Assembly: GCA_001051155.2 (NCBI GenBank)
Contig: JYIP02000009.1
Coordinates: forward strand, 1,178,001-1,242,000
Length of the DNA stretch: 64,000 bases
Direction of reading: 5' to 3'
Source of the DNA: Chrysoporthe austroafricana
Lineage: Eukaryota; Ascomycota; Sordariomycetes; Diaporthales; Cryphonectriaceae
The position numbers were made by a program, and so were the translations under genes. Under the pieces are notes generated by a model, which saw nothing but the letters and a program-made list of their open reading frames with translations, made no database searches and was not told where the DNA came from. Of the stretch, positions 46,054 through 59,307 are shown piece after piece. Each line of letters starts with the position of its first letter. The stretch's first letter is position 1.

Positions 46054-47820
46054 TCACAACATTGGCTTCAGGTCATCGGCAACCTTGAATGGCGCCTCTG
46101 TCTTGGCCTTGATCTCATCCACCGTCACGCCATCCGCAATCTCAATGAGCGTCAGCCCATGTGAGAAATCGACATCGAAGACACCCTGTAGCATGTCCAA
46201 GTCAGCATTCCAGTCCCAAACGTCCTACCAATTAAGATTGCAATGGAGAAGAAAGAAAAACGGAAGAAAAAAAAAAGGGAAAGGGGGTGAGGGGTTCCCA
46301 CTCACCAGCTCCGTGATGATCCTCGACACGCACGCCCGCCCCGTCAGCGGGAACGCGCACTGCTTTACGATCTTGGCGTTGCCCTTCTTGTCCGTGTGCT
46401 CCATGGTGACGACGACCTTGGTCGCGCTCGGGTTGCTCACCAGGTCCATGGCGCCACCGAAGCCCTTGACCTTGCCCGGCAGCATCCAGTTGGCGAGGTC
46501 GCCGGTGCCGCTGACCTGCATGGCGCCCAGGATGGTCAGGTTGATGCGGCCACTGCGGATCATGCCGAAGCTCTCCTCGCTGCCGAACACGGCCGCGCCG
46601 GGCCGGAGCGTCACCGTCTCCTTGCCGGCGTTGATCAGGTCGGCGTCCTCCTCGCCGCGGCGCGGGTAGGGCCCCAGGCCCAGGATGCCGTTCTCGCTCT
46701 GCAGCTGGACCTCGACCTCGGGCCCCACGAAGCCCGGCGCGAGCATCGGCATGCCGATGCCCAGGTTGGCGTACATGCCGTTCTTGAACTCCTTGGCGGC
46801 GCGGCGCACGATGCGCTCCCGCTTGGCGGCGGTGTCGCCGGTGCCCAGGGCCGCCTTGGCCTCGGCGTCGCCCTCCTCTGGGGCGAAGGTATACTTCTCG
46901 ATGTTCTTGGCGGTGGTGCTCTGGATCACGCGCTTGACGTAGATGCCCGGCAGGTGCACCGCCTCGGGGGGGATCTCGCCGGGCTCGACGATGTGCTCGG
47001 CCTCGACGATGGTCATCTTGGCGTTGCGGCCCATGGCGCCGTTGAAGTTGTTGGCGGCGAGCCGGAACTGGCAGTTGCCGAGCTTGTCGGCCTTGTAGGC
47101 CTTGACGAAGGCGTAGTCGCCGGCGATGGCGTGCTCGAGGAGGTAGCTCTTGCCGTTGAACACCTTGACGTCCTTGGGGTACGAGAACTCGGCCGGGGTG
47201 CCGTCGGGCTTGTTCTTGAGGGGCAGGTCACCCGTCTGCACGACGGTGCCGAACGCCGCCGGCGTGTAGAAGGCGGGCACGCCCTTGCCGCCCGCCGCGC
47301 AGCGCTCGGCCAGCGTGCCCTGCGGCGTGAGTTCCAGCTCGACCTCGCCCGTCAGGTACATCTTCTCGAAGGTCTTGTTCTCGCCGATGTACGAGGCGAT
47401 CATCTTGCTGATCTGCTTGGTCTTGAGCAGCTGGCCCAGCCCGGACGAGTCCGTGCCCGCGTTGTTCGAGACGGCCGTCAGGCCCTTGATCTCGGGCTTG
47501 GCGAGCACCTCGTTGATGAGGGTGTCGGGGACGCCGCACAGGCCGAAGCCGCCGCACAGGAGGGTGCTGTTGGGCTTCATGTCCTTGAGCGCTTCGGAGG
47601 CGGAGGGGTAGACTTTGTTGATCTCAGCGCGCCGGGTCGTGGCCGAGAAGGCGCGGGCGAAGAGGAGGGCATGCTGGACGAGCTCGGGTGTCAGTCCCCC
47701 AGCGGTCCTCGCGTTACGACGCTGAAGGAGAGGAGGGAGTGGTTCTCAGTGAGCACTCACATTAGAGCCATACTTGGAGTATGCGCGGAGGGTCCGCATG
47801 CAGACACCTGCGGACGGCAT
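46054..47820 (-). CDS. Succinyl-CoA:3-oxoacid CoA-transferase, mitochondrial
   Basis: Three exons, 47820-47761, 47721-46306 and 46185-46054, all phase 0, give 535 residues. The N-terminal 50 residues ([20 protein letters not shown], then [20 protein letters not shown]) form a mitochondrial presequence. The alpha-type half has [27 protein letters not shown] and [19 protein letters not shown]. The beta-type half has [17 protein letters not shown] and the catalytic Glu (about 363) in [15 protein letters not shown], then [33 protein letters not shown] as conserved. The enzyme moves CoA from succinyl-CoA to acetoacetate, linking ketone-body and branched-chain amino-acid breakdown to the TCA cycle. 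Fusion of the two halves in one chain is normal in eukaryotes. All key residues are present. An antisense ORF of 531 codons here is an artefact of high GC. Confidence 0.95.
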
Positions 47821-49103
47821 GGCTGTGTGATCTGGTCGGGGGGGGGGGGAAGGCAGCTCGTAGAGAACGAGGGCCTTCAGCGGAGTACAACAAGGCCGGG
47901 TAGGAGGACCGGCGAAGGAGGGCAGGGCACCAGACGTCAGCTCAAGACGGGGATGGAGGAGAGAGGCAATTGCAGTTTCTGGGCGGTCTAGAAAAATCAC
48001 GGAGAGGTTGAGGTTTCCTCTCGATGGCCGCGCCTGGAGAAAGAGATTGGCCAAGTGACTCGTCCAGCCCGACAACCTCCGTATAGTTTCCCCGGATCCC
48101 CACGCCCGCTCTCCACGACGATGCCGTCAACGGCCGAATGGGCGCCCCAGCAGGAGCTCTAGTCCCCAGGTCGCGCGCCCAAGCACGGGTAGGCTCCTCG
48201 GCATTGCAGCGCTGGATAAGCAATAACCCGTCGCATTCCGGGGAAGCCAGGAGGCGCTTGCAGGGATGGCGCGCAGCGTTGGACCGCCCGCCGTCAACGT
48301 CGGATGAATGTTTTCGCAACAAGAGAGACCCCAGAGCCGCTGTGGCGCTCTCGCCTACTACTACTTGGTATAATGTTGACTCTTCTCCGTTCCGAGCCAG
48401 CAGTGACGATGTCGTTCACGCACAGAGCCACGCGGGGCTGGTGAAAGTCAAGAGAGCCAGCAGCCAGGAGCATACGAGACGGCGATAGGTAGGCAATGCT
48501 ACTACGTCTCATCACGGTTACGAGACCAAATAAGAAAAACCAGACGCAGTCTAATATTTCCGTTGCCTATCCCTACCTCTGCGCTCCACAGACCGCCCTT
48601 CTCGCCAAGCAAGAAAGCAGCAGCAACAACTAGTAAGACCATAAATGTCGGAGACGGTTGTCTACCACACGGTATGCGGGATGAATAGTGATGAGGCCCT
48701 TCCCTCTTGGGACGGACCAGATAAGAGACAGAAAAAGCCGTCCATAACTCCTGTGCAATGGTGTGAGGACCGACGTTCCCTCTAGCGGGGCGGCGATGCA
48801 ATGCCCTGGGGCGTCTGTCGAAATCGAATCACACCTCAATTCTCCAACGCCTCCACCCTGATCTGGGAATATGTGCATTTCGGGGCCGCTCCCACAAATT
48901 GTTCCGGGGGAGGGGTGTCCAACGCAGTTCTGGAAGCACAGACCCTCCAACTCCTACCAATCTTGACCATGGTGAATGCGTCAGGTCTATAGCTCCGGGC
49001 TGGCTGGCCACAATCTCTCAGCAGGTAGAGGCCACCCAGCCGGTATCGTGGCATCGTCGTTGTCAGCCGAGTCTGTAGCACGGCTGTCTTCACTTGCATC
49101 GAC
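47821..49103. other. Intergenic region, no gene supported
   Basis: Contains a 12-base G homopolymer at 47838-47849 directly upstream of the CoA-transferase start. Several overlapping ORFs of about 100 codons show no domain signal. The right end is the 3' flank of the RBR ligase gene. Confidence 0.55.
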
Positions 49104-50851
49104 CTATCGATGACCGCTAGCTGCCGCCGTTCCTTGGCCGTGCAGATCCACGTTAAACTTCCACTTGCCTATAGAGTCATTAGCAGCTGTCAGCCGGTCT
49201 TGGACCCGGGAATGAGGCATGCTCACCATTCGCAAGATTGTCAGCAGTGTCGTCGAGGAGTATCACACGGCGCTTGTTGCAGTAGGCCGTCTTGTCCATG
49301 ATCTCAACCTTCAGCTTGGGATCCGAGAGATCGGCGATCGGCTTCTCAAACATCTCGGACAGGGCCTCCACTGCCATCTCGAGGTCCTTCTGGTTGTCCT
49401 CAAAGATCTCGGTGAGGTTGTTGCGCGCCAGGTAGAACGCGAAGGCGTAGGTCCACTTGAGGGTCTGTCGGCAGGTCTGCAGGGCCTGCGACGCAGCATT
49501 GAGGTACTGGACCTCGATCCAGGACATGCCCGAGGCCGTCTGGAGCTGGATCATCTTCTTCTCCGTCTTCTGGTAGATGTCCTTGTCGAGACGCGCAGAC
49601 TGTTCGTGGTTGGCGTAGCGATTGTAGTAGTGTAGGTACCTCTCCAACGAGACCCTGGATTTAGCTTGGGCATCCCGGGCCTCGGTGCCACTCTTCTCCT
49701 CGAAGCGGTTGCAGTTGTACCAGCTGGTACCATGCTCCGACCACAGGCCCATGCACATCCAGCAGAACTCATACTTGCACTTGCGACACGTCATGTGATT
49801 GCAGCCACCGTTCTTCTCGATTGTGGAGCCGCACTTGGGGCACTCCTTCGTGTTCGCGGAGATCCAGTTGGCGGTCTCGCTGTCATCCGCACACTTCTTG
49901 AGCCACCTCTTCACCAGCTCGCAGGGGGCGGGCTGGTGGTCGGTAAGGCTGCAGCCGAAGCAGAAGCGGTGTGTGCAAGAGCAGGCAACCGTAGGCACAA
50001 TCTTGTCCAGGTCCTTCTTCTTGACCCCGCAGCTTATGGCGTTCTCGCAGTCGGGCGCGGGGCACCACTTCAGGTTGTCGTTATCCTGTACGTAGGTCCT
50101 GTTGAGGAGCACCCGGTATCTGTCCCTCAGGTCATCGGCGACAAGGAGATCGAGGGACTTGGCATCGATAATACGATGACAGCCGTCGGAGGGGCACTGG
50201 ATGCGTGCCGCCTCGCCCTCTTCCTTGATCTTCTGGGTAAGGTATTGTGTGTAGCAGTCGACACAGTAGCGATGTCCGCACTTGATAGCGAACGTCTTCA
50301 GGTCGTCTCCGTCCTCGCAGCAGATATCGCACATGAAGCCGGGTATGACTTCCAGGCGCGGGCCGCCAGAGGCATCGGGACCCAGTCCGGCAGCCTCGAG
50401 GACCCTAGGGCGCCTGTCCATGTATTCGTCGATCAGCCTCTCCTTGTTCCAGCGGAAGTGACGGAGGAGGATGGCAGCATCCTCCTTGGACAGCTCGAGG
50501 ATCATGTTAACCTCGTCGATCAGGTCATTCTGCTGCCCCTGGATGTCCTGGGGCTCGTAAACCTTGTAGGAGATCTCGTAGGAGACTTTCTTCTTGGGGC
50601 TGAAGTCGCTCTGGCCTGCCAAGTCTGGTTCGGGCTCATCGTCAAAGTCGAAGCCTGTTTCGCGAGAAGGTCAGTCAGGAGTCGGTCAGGCGCGCCCAGG
50701 CAGGAGTCTTCTTTTGGGGGAAGGGGGAGGGTAGGACGGGCGGCGGGCTGGGCGGAGGCATACCGTCGTCGGCCGAGTTGTCACTGTCATCATCCTGCAG
50801 GACGTCTTCGTCGCTTGACAGGTTGGAGAGCATATCGTCGTCGGAGTCCAT
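49104..50851 (-). CDS. HEL1: Ariadne-type RBR E3 ubiquitin ligase
   Basis: Three exons, 50851-50764, 50654-49227 and 49168-49104 (both junctions phase 1), give 526 residues. The acidic N-terminus (MDSDDDMLSNLSSDEDVLQD) and a UBA-like stretch precede RING1 (MCDICCEDGDDLKTFAIKCGHRYCVDCY). The IBR follows (WCPAPDCENAIS, HRFCFGCSLTDHQPAPC). RING2/Rcat comes next (CPKCGSTIEKNGGCNHMTC) with the catalytic Cys in GGCNHMTC, then FCWMCMGLWSEHGTSWYNCNRFE. The Ariadne domain fills the C-terminal third (YLHYYNRYANHEQSARLDKDI, LKWTYAFAFYLARNN). RBR enzymes form a thioester with ubiquitin like HECT ligases; Ariadne members are switched on by neddylated cullins. The short last exon ends HGQGTAAASGHR. Confidence 0.95.
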
Positions 50852-51636
50852 GGTGGTGGAGGCGGTAGTCAGAGGGGTGGGAGGAGAGCCCTGATCCTGG
50901 CGGCCAGCTGAGGCGGAGACCCTCTTGTTGGGATGGGCGTCCTTGGTTGTGGAGGAGAGCTTCGCCTCAGCCGCCTTTCTCTTGCGAGTCTTGGGAGGAA
51001 TGATGACGGAGGACTCGGATGCAGTGACCGAGTCCGGGCGACGGGGGGAGGGCAGGGAACCGCTATGACTAAACGGAGGTGGGTGTGGGTCTGGTGTCTC
51101 CCTCTCTCAGGTCGCAGTGGCGGCACGTCCGAGTATGGGAGGGACAGGCGAGACGTCGTCGAAGGGGGTGTTGGGTTGGGACGGAGACACGAGACAGGTG
51201 GTCGTGGCTGGATCTACCTGGGCAGAGCAGATTGGACGGGCGTTCCTGATGAGACGGATGAAGAGGCGGTTCCGGGCTGGGCCTGGGCCTGGCCTTGGCC
51301 TCCCTGGTGCTTCTGCTGCGGCGCTGTCCTGGGAGTGACCGTGTCACACGCCAAACGGGCCGCACAGGCTCTGCAGAGCAGAACAGGTTTAAGGAGCGGC
51401 AGGCACACACCGAGGCTAGGCAGGGCGTGAGGGCGTGAGGCGTGATGGGGTGGGAGAACCGGGTTTTCTGTGTCGAATGGACCGAAGCGTGATCAGTGAT
51501 CAGTGATCAGCAGTGACCGGCAGCGGGGACTGTGTACGGCTGCAGCTGAGGCCAGGCCTACCGTCACTCGCTTCAGGGTCTCTTGAGCCTCGTGCACCCC
51601 CAGCGCTGGAGGGGGGGAATGTAGCGAGGCCTGTGA

Positions 51637-51673
51637 GGATGGACGGATGGATGGGTGGGTGGATGGGTGGGTG
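51637..51673. repeat. GGAT/GGGT tetranucleotide repeat
   Basis: Interspersed GGAT and GGGT tetramers form about nine units in non-coding DNA. Confidence 0.85.
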
Positions 51674-51794
51674 CAGGTCGGGGCCGTGGTACAGGCACGA
51701 GTACAGCTGGGAATTCTGACAATATGTTGACGAGACGAGATGGCGGGCTCTCAGCTCCGCTGGGCTCATGTAAGAGTAGGTGAACAAGTGCGTA

Positions 51795-51820
51795 CAGGCA
51801 GGCAGGCAGGCAGGCAGGCA
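51795..51820. repeat. CAGG tetranucleotide repeat
   Basis: Six tandem CAGG units in non-coding DNA. Confidence 0.95.
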
Positions 51821-52518
51821 GCGAGGGAAGAGGGGAGTCGACCGTCGTTGCCCTCAGGCGTAAGCGTCGTTGGTGGTAGTGCTGGTGCGTACGGATCCGT
51901 CCTCCCTCCTGACCCCCGGCGACCCCCCAGCGAACCCCCATACCCGACGCAGGTGGAGCCAACGGTGTGGAGCGTGCGTGCTAGCCGCTAGCCAGCAGAG
52001 CGTTGCCTTCCCGGCGCGGCCCATTGCACTTATCAGGAGAGATATGCCCTACCCGAGGCTTTTCCTATCGGCCAGTCTGTCTGTGTGTGCGCGGTCTTCC
52101 TCAGCTCCCGTACTCTCGGTTATATGACATACATGTTGGCCGTCTCCCCAGCAGAAGAACATGCGTCTGCGGGCTGGTGTTGGACCTGTGAGTCGGTAAG
52201 TACGGACGTATATAGTAGGTGCATAGTGCATGCCCCTGCAGTAGTCGTTATGTATTATGTATGAGGATAACGGGGTACTTTAAGTACGTACCCAGCAGGA
52301 GGCTGCTTGTGATGTCATTGGACGTCGCCATGGCACCTCTCAAGTGGGTGCTCACTAGCTACACAAGGCTCACGAACACGAACCTCCCGACTGTATACTA
52401 CCAGTAAGCTTCGTGAACCCCTCGTCAGCCGTCGGTCCAGCTCAACCGAAGATCCTGCCCCCCCCTCCACCCTCTCTTCCTTATCTCTTGCTCTCCCCCT
52501 CCGACCGCGAAACCCACA

Positions 52519-53278
52519 ATGGCCTTCAGATCCTCCCTTCGGCCTTTGAGCTTGGCGGCGAGGTCGTCGCCTGTCTCCTCGAGGGGCTTCCACTGGACCC
52601 GCCCGGCATTTGTCAAGGCGGGCGACTCTATTCCCAACCTGGACGTTCTCACAGAGGGCTCGCCTGCCAACAAGGTCAACCTCGCCAAGGAGCTGGCCAC
52701 CGGGAAGGGCCTCATCATCGGCGTGCCCGGAGCTTTCAGTACGCGCCGCTCGCCCCAGAACGCGAACGGATACGGTGGACTGACGGCAGTGTGCAGGTCC
52801 CGGGTGCTCTCAGAAGCACATCCCGAGCTATCTCACACACCCCAACCTCCAGGACGCCGGCAAGGTCTTCGTCGTCTCCGTCAATGACCCTTTCGTCATG
52901 GGCGCCTGGGGCGATGCCCTGGATCCCAGCGGGACCATAGGTGTAAGTCCTCCTTGCACGCCGGGAGCTTGGGAGCAGTGGCTAAGAAGCTCACCAACAG
53001 CTCCGCTTCATTGCGGACCCGACCGCTGAGTTCACCAAGGCGCTGGATCTCGACTTTGATGCCACCAAGATCTTCGGGAACGTGCGGAGCAAGCGGTATG
53101 CTCTCGTGGTGGAGAATGGCAAGGTCAAGTACGTCGCAGGCTCTCAAGCGCGCAGGGTCTATCTCCGACTGACACTCATATTAGGTCTACCCACATCGAG
53201 AGTGACGGAACGGGCACGAATGATTCCATGGCAGAAAAGGTTCTTGGACCTCCTACACAGCTGGACTGGAATGCGTAA
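52519..53278 (+). CDS. Mitochondrial Prx5-type peroxiredoxin
   Basis: Four exons, 52519-52738, 52797-52942, 53001-53128 and 53185-53278 (phases 1, 0, 2), give 195 residues. The N-terminus (MAFRSSLRPLSLAARSSPVSSRGFHWTRPAF) is a clear mitochondrial presequence with no acidic residue. Splicing restores GVPGAFSPGCSQKHIPSY, the Prx5 active site with peroxidatic Cys about 77. Then come VVSVNDPFVMGAWGDAL, LRFIADPTAEFTKALDLDFDA and RYALVVENGKVK, as in the AHP1/PMP20/Prx5 class. The chain ends GPPTQLDWNA without a peroxisomal SKL-type signal, so mitochondria are favoured over peroxisomes. It reduces hydrogen peroxide and alkyl hydroperoxides. No second conserved resolving Cys is obvious, which fits a one-Cys mechanism. 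Confidence 0.93.
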
Positions 53279-53768
53279 GCGCCCATCTACGCCTCCCGAG
53301 CGAAAGCTGTGTATCATCCAGCGTGCGTATAACGCAGATGTCTCAAAAAAAAAAAAAACGAATGAAGCCTCATTGACACCCGGACTGCTCTGCTTACATG
53401 TATTCAAATGCCTAGTCTGTCTGCTTGACATCCTGTCAGCCTGTGTAGGTCCTTTGGGTGATTACCTAATGAATTAAGACCGGCGAGCACCGATGAAGAA
53501 TGCCTTGAAGTAGCCCTTCGCGGTTCCATGATCCCCATAGTGGGTGTGAGATCTCACATTCACGACCAACTAATGATCGCGGTCCGGATGAGGGTGCTCC
53601 AACGATTCACGTTTGCCCGCAACATAGTCTCGCCTGGTGGCAAGTTCGGAGTGCGTCAAAGTCTATCACCCCCTTCCTCACTTGCAAATGACTGCATGAG
53701 GAGGGTCCTTCCGAGAGGCTGGCCCGCCGCTCGGTGAAGGTTAGGCGGAGTAGCAGCGAACCTGAAGC
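53279..53768. other. Convergent 3' flanks
   Basis: Spacer between the Prx5 gene (+) and the DUF167 gene (-). An A homopolymer of 13 lies at about 53345-53357. No gene was seen. Confidence 0.6.
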
Positions 53769-54237
53769 TCAGCCGTCGTCTTCCTCAACGGCGTCCCCCA
53801 GCTTTTTGAGCAATCCCTCCAGACACTCCTCGCCCTGCTGAACCACTCTGCCCCCGATAGCAACGGTTTTGTCCCTAGACTTGGCACCACGGGTAATCTG
53901 GAGGTCGGACTTCGGTACGCCCAGCACCTGCCCCCAGCTGGTCAGCACACCGGTCCGGCCACGCGGAGAGTGCCCGACACGCGCCCGCACCGCAGCCGCG
54001 GCGGTGGCGGTGACGTGATGCCTCAAAGCTCACCTTGCTCAGCACGGCGACGACGGCCTTGTTGGCCTCCCCCTCCCTGGCGGCGGCGGCGACGCACAGC
54101 TCGACGGCGTCGTCCGTCAGGGCGGCCACGCCCTCGCGGGCCTTGCTAGCCCCGGGCTTGACGCGGCAGTGGAGGTAGACTGCGGGGAGCTTGCTCTTGG
54201 ACCCGGCAGCGTACTGGATGAAGCGGCGGGTTGACAT
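53769..54237 (-). CDS. DUF167/YggU (UPF0235) family protein
   Basis: Two exons, 54237-54034 and 53927-53769 (phase 0), give 120 residues. The intron (106 nt) is bounded by GTGAGC and GGGGGCAG. The fold signature is [46 protein letters not shown] across exon 1, then [26 protein letters not shown] in exon 2. These match the small alpha/beta UPF0235 domain found from bacteria to eukaryotes. Its molecular role is not established. The N-terminal [15 protein letters not shown] basic stretch is short and may or may not be a targeting signal. Length is normal for the family. Confidence 0.9.
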
Positions 54238-55063
54238 CGTTTTTTTCTGGACCAACCCGCGCGGCAGGTTGTGCTCGGTGCACCGCCTGTGTGACTGGCT
54301 GAGACGGGACTCTGGGAGTCGGCGATCTGCTGGTGGTGCAGGTCGGATGGTGTTGGTGCTCGGGAGGCTGGCCGCGGGTGGAGGTTGAGATAAGTGGATC
54401 CCGGTCCGGCCCCCGCCGGCCTGGGCGGGCGTGGCGGGCGAGAAAGCGCCGGGTCAACGGCAGCCATCCCCCAGATCAATACACTGATCAATATACTGCA
54501 CCACTTTCAGTGTCCTTCTTGCCTTTCAGAAATCAACGCAAAGTTCCGGAGACTATGCATAGGTTCACACTACAGGTAGTGCGATTAGATCGTCAGAAAA
54601 CAGGCGTGTGAAAGTAAGCACCCAGATATTAGTAATGAGGAAACAGACCCAGAGAGGCAGGACAAGGCTCCGATGTACAGTACGTTGATTGCGTGTTGAA
54701 CATGGTTCGATATTCAACAAGCCTGTCAATTACTTGGGTCTCGTTGTAGCACCACGCTCATATTGGACTTCTCTTTCTCCTTAACCCGCCAACAGCGGAC
54801 TATGATGCTCTCAACGCTGCCGTGCGCGGATAGGTCGACGTCCGCTTCTGTCTCGTACTTCATCCCAGCGGTAGTAGCTAGACAAGATGAACACACCCCA
54901 CCCCTGGCCTGCATCTCCCATCCTATCTATAGTGTGCAACGTCGCAAGGGGTTGAAATTGGCATTCCTGGCCGCCCAAAAATAATCCCGGAACAGCAGCT
55001 TGTAGATGCCGCTCGCGCTTGACAGCGGTACTAATATTGTTCAGTCGAGGCCCTGCAGTCCGT
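54238..55063. other. Intergenic region, no gene supported
   Basis: The DUF167 promoter and the DAM1 3' flank. Short overlapping ORFs only. No repeat of note. Confidence 0.6.
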
Positions 55064-55836
55064 TCATCTGATGCCGCGGGCCCTCGGGCGCACAAGCCCA
55101 CTAGCCCGCGTGCCACGAGTGCCACCAGCACCGCCGCGGCTGCCTCGAGCCTGTGTCCCACCGCGGGTGGATGGCGCAGGTACCCGGGAGGTCCTCGGCT
55201 TGGGGGCCGGGGTCTGGAACCTGGACGCGGCTGGCCTCATGGACGAAGGGTTCTCGACGAAGGACGTATCGGTGGTCCTAGAAGAAAGAAGGCGAAAAGG
55301 CATTAATGAGGAACTAGGACGGTGGGCAGGCAGGGGGGCGGGAGATCTGGCCTTACATGAACGTCGTCTCTCCGTCGGGCTCGCCTGCGGACTTGTTGTC
55401 GGGAACGTGGGCGGCATCCTGCTCCCCTCTCTGGCGCGCCCTGCGGAAGGACTCGGGTATAGGGCCCTATAGCTAGCGTTAGAAAGACCGCGGGCGCAGG
55501 TGTCAACACACGAGGGTGGGGTCGTTCGATCTCCGGTACCTCTGGGAAGTCAACACAGAAGGCATTCATGTTGAGGCCGTAGAGGAAGCTGGCGAAGCTC
55601 TCGCTGAAGCGGGCCAGGCTCTCGTGCATCAGCTGGAAGTGCATGAGGTTGGCCTCGAGGTCGGCCATGGCATCGGAGAGCTCGCCGAACTGGGGCTCGA
55701 AGGCGTTGAGCGGGAAGGGGGTGTCTGCGCCGGCGCGCGCCGACTCCCTGAACGAGGACCGAGAGGACGGCCGGAGGGGTGTTGTGGGGCGCGACACCCG
55801 CGTCCGCGACGTGGAGCGCTTCCTCTCTTGCGACAT
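55064..55836 (-). CDS. DAM1: DASH/Dam1 complex subunit DAM1
   Basis: Three exons, 55836-55540, 55466-55357 and 55277-55064 (phases 0 and 2), give 206 residues. The basic N-tail (MSQERKRSTSRTRVSRPTTP) is followed by the DAM1 core at about 40-100: QFGELSDAMADLEANLMHF, QLMHESLARFSESFASFLYG and LNMNAFCVDFPEGPIPESF. The C-terminal tail is Arg/Gly/Pro-rich and disordered. The complex forms rings on spindle microtubules and couples them to kinetochores. Ser/Thr-Arg sites in both tails are plausible Aurora targets, which is inference. Length is shorter than the yeast protein, as usual in filamentous fungi. Confidence 0.93.
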
Positions 55837-57099
55837 GACGGTATGGTGGTCGCGGTGGCGGTGGTGGTGAGTGCGCCGTTGGAATGGCAGTCGAGGCGAG
55901 TCGAGCTGGGTGACGGACGCGTGAGGCTGGTGGGGGACGCGTCCGGGGTTCCGCTGAGGGGCACAGGGGTTAACTTGGGGGGGGGTTGATCGCTGAGTAC
56001 GGACGTACTAGGTATTCTCGATAGCACGTGCCACAGTGGGACAGGGGCCACCCGGCGTCCTGGCATCAAGCTGGAATGGTGATGCGTGCACGTAGTACGG
56101 AGTGACCCAGTACCTGTACCGAGTAAGGCACGCTGTAAGGCATGCTGTAAGGCACGCTGTAAGGCATGCTGTAAGGCACGCTGTACCCAGTAACAGTAAG
56201 GGTCTCGGCTCGCCGGAACACCTCGCGTGTTGACTTGGTATGAGGAGCCGTCCACTCCCCCCCCCCCCCCCCCTTTTTTTTTTTTTTCCCCCTCCCCCCC
56301 CTCAGGGGGAGGGCACCCCTTGGGGGGCCTCAATCGCCTTGTGTGGGGTGTAGCTCTCGCCGGCNCCCCCCCCCCCCCCCCCCACTGTTTTTTTTTCTTT
56401 CCCTCCCTCTACCTAGCAGGGTGATGGCTACATCTGCGGTGACGCAATAGCTTGTAGTGGGATTCAGCCCTAGGCGAGTCCCCGCTGCGCTCCGCAGCGC
56501 TGCGCCGGGCTGTGTCGCGTGCGCTCTCCTGGGCCCCTTGCAGCTGGAACCCCGCCGGTTTGACCGTCATCTCCAGCACCAGATTTTCTCGCCAAGCAGG
56601 CCGGCGTCCACACCCCCCTACTACCGACGGCCTCCTACTCACCAGCCCAGTACTGAGCACGGAGCGGCCGGATCTCGTGCTGATCCCCATCCATTCCATC
56701 CATTGCCCATCTCACTCAACCCAGCTGTCTGCTCCAGCCTGTCTGGCTCCAGCCAATCTCCGGATCCCCCGGCGCAGCGCCCTGGGAGCTTCTGGGCCTT
56801 GCCTGGGCCCGAGCTGCCCGTCACGACCCGACCGTATGTGCTCGTGCTCTCCATGATATGAGATGATGTTTGATGTGATGTGACGGCCGCCAGAGCCAGA
56901 GCCAGAGCTAGAGCCCGCCTGCGCCCGGGGCCCCCATCGACTGCCAGATGCTGCGGCGGCTGGATGCTTCATGCTTGGTGCTTGGTGCTGACGTACCCGT
57001 TCTGATCCACTGCTAGAAACCGCCGGTGATCCTCTCTAATCCTGCACTCCTGCGTCTCGCACGCCTGTCTCAGCTCGCATCCCTTGCCCAGCGTCGTCC
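55837..57099. other. Repeat- and homopolymer-rich intergenic region with an ambiguous base
   Basis: It holds an alternating 12-bp tandem repeat (56124-56183). There is a C run followed by a T run and more C at about 56258-56300, then at 56365 an undetermined base (n) directly before a further C run. Farther right are G/C-rich short ORFs without domain signal. The 3' end is the upstream region of the Sec14-like gene. Confidence 0.65.
56124..56183. repeat. Alternating 12-bp tandem repeat
   Basis: Five tandem copies of TAAGGCAYGCTG lie end to end. The variable base alternates strictly C, T, C, T, C, so the true period is 24 bp. The T copies contain the palindrome GCATGC. Confidence 0.95.
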
Positions 57100-59028
<1,929 letters not shown>

Positions 59029-59307
59029 AGAAAAAGAGGAGGGGGCACACGATCAGCTTATATATGTTAGAAGGTATATACTTGGCATGTGAGGTCTACA
59101 AGCGACGCACGGCAATGAAAAGTTCCAACGGCGGTCTCGTCGTTACGGTATGCAAAGCAAAAATAGCCACTGAGGCTCCAACATAGAGCGCGCCGGCCGT
59201 GCGTGCCCACCCCCCCTTGTCTTTCACATTTTGGCTGTCTCCCGTGGTGGTGAGATTCAGGCATGCCTGGCCTATGTCACCCTGGCCTTCCCCAAGAGAT
59301 AAGACCC

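Larger units (their letters stand above)
50852..52518. other. Repeat-rich intergenic region between divergent HEL1 and Prx5 genes
   Basis: There are three copies of GTGATCA at 51489-51509, a GGAT/GGGT run at 51637-51673, and six CAGG units at 51795-51820. The right end, a C/T-rich tract just before 52519, is a typical fungal promoter/5' UTR pyrimidine stretch. No gene is supported among the overlapping ORFs. Confidence 0.6.

Noticed and set aside
46396..47991. 531-codon plus-strand ORF over the CoA-transferase
   Set aside because: It is the antisense of a strongly conserved gene in very GC-rich DNA, where antisense stops are rare. Its Leu/Gly/Val/Asp-rich composition has no domain.
49666..50868. 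400-codon plus-strand ORF over the RBR ligase
   Set aside because: It is the complement of conserved RING/IBR codons; no start context or domain.
51489..51820. Possible CRISPR-like or direct-repeat array
   Set aside because: The units are tandem 4-7-mers without spacers in a eukaryotic genome; they are ordinary microsatellites.
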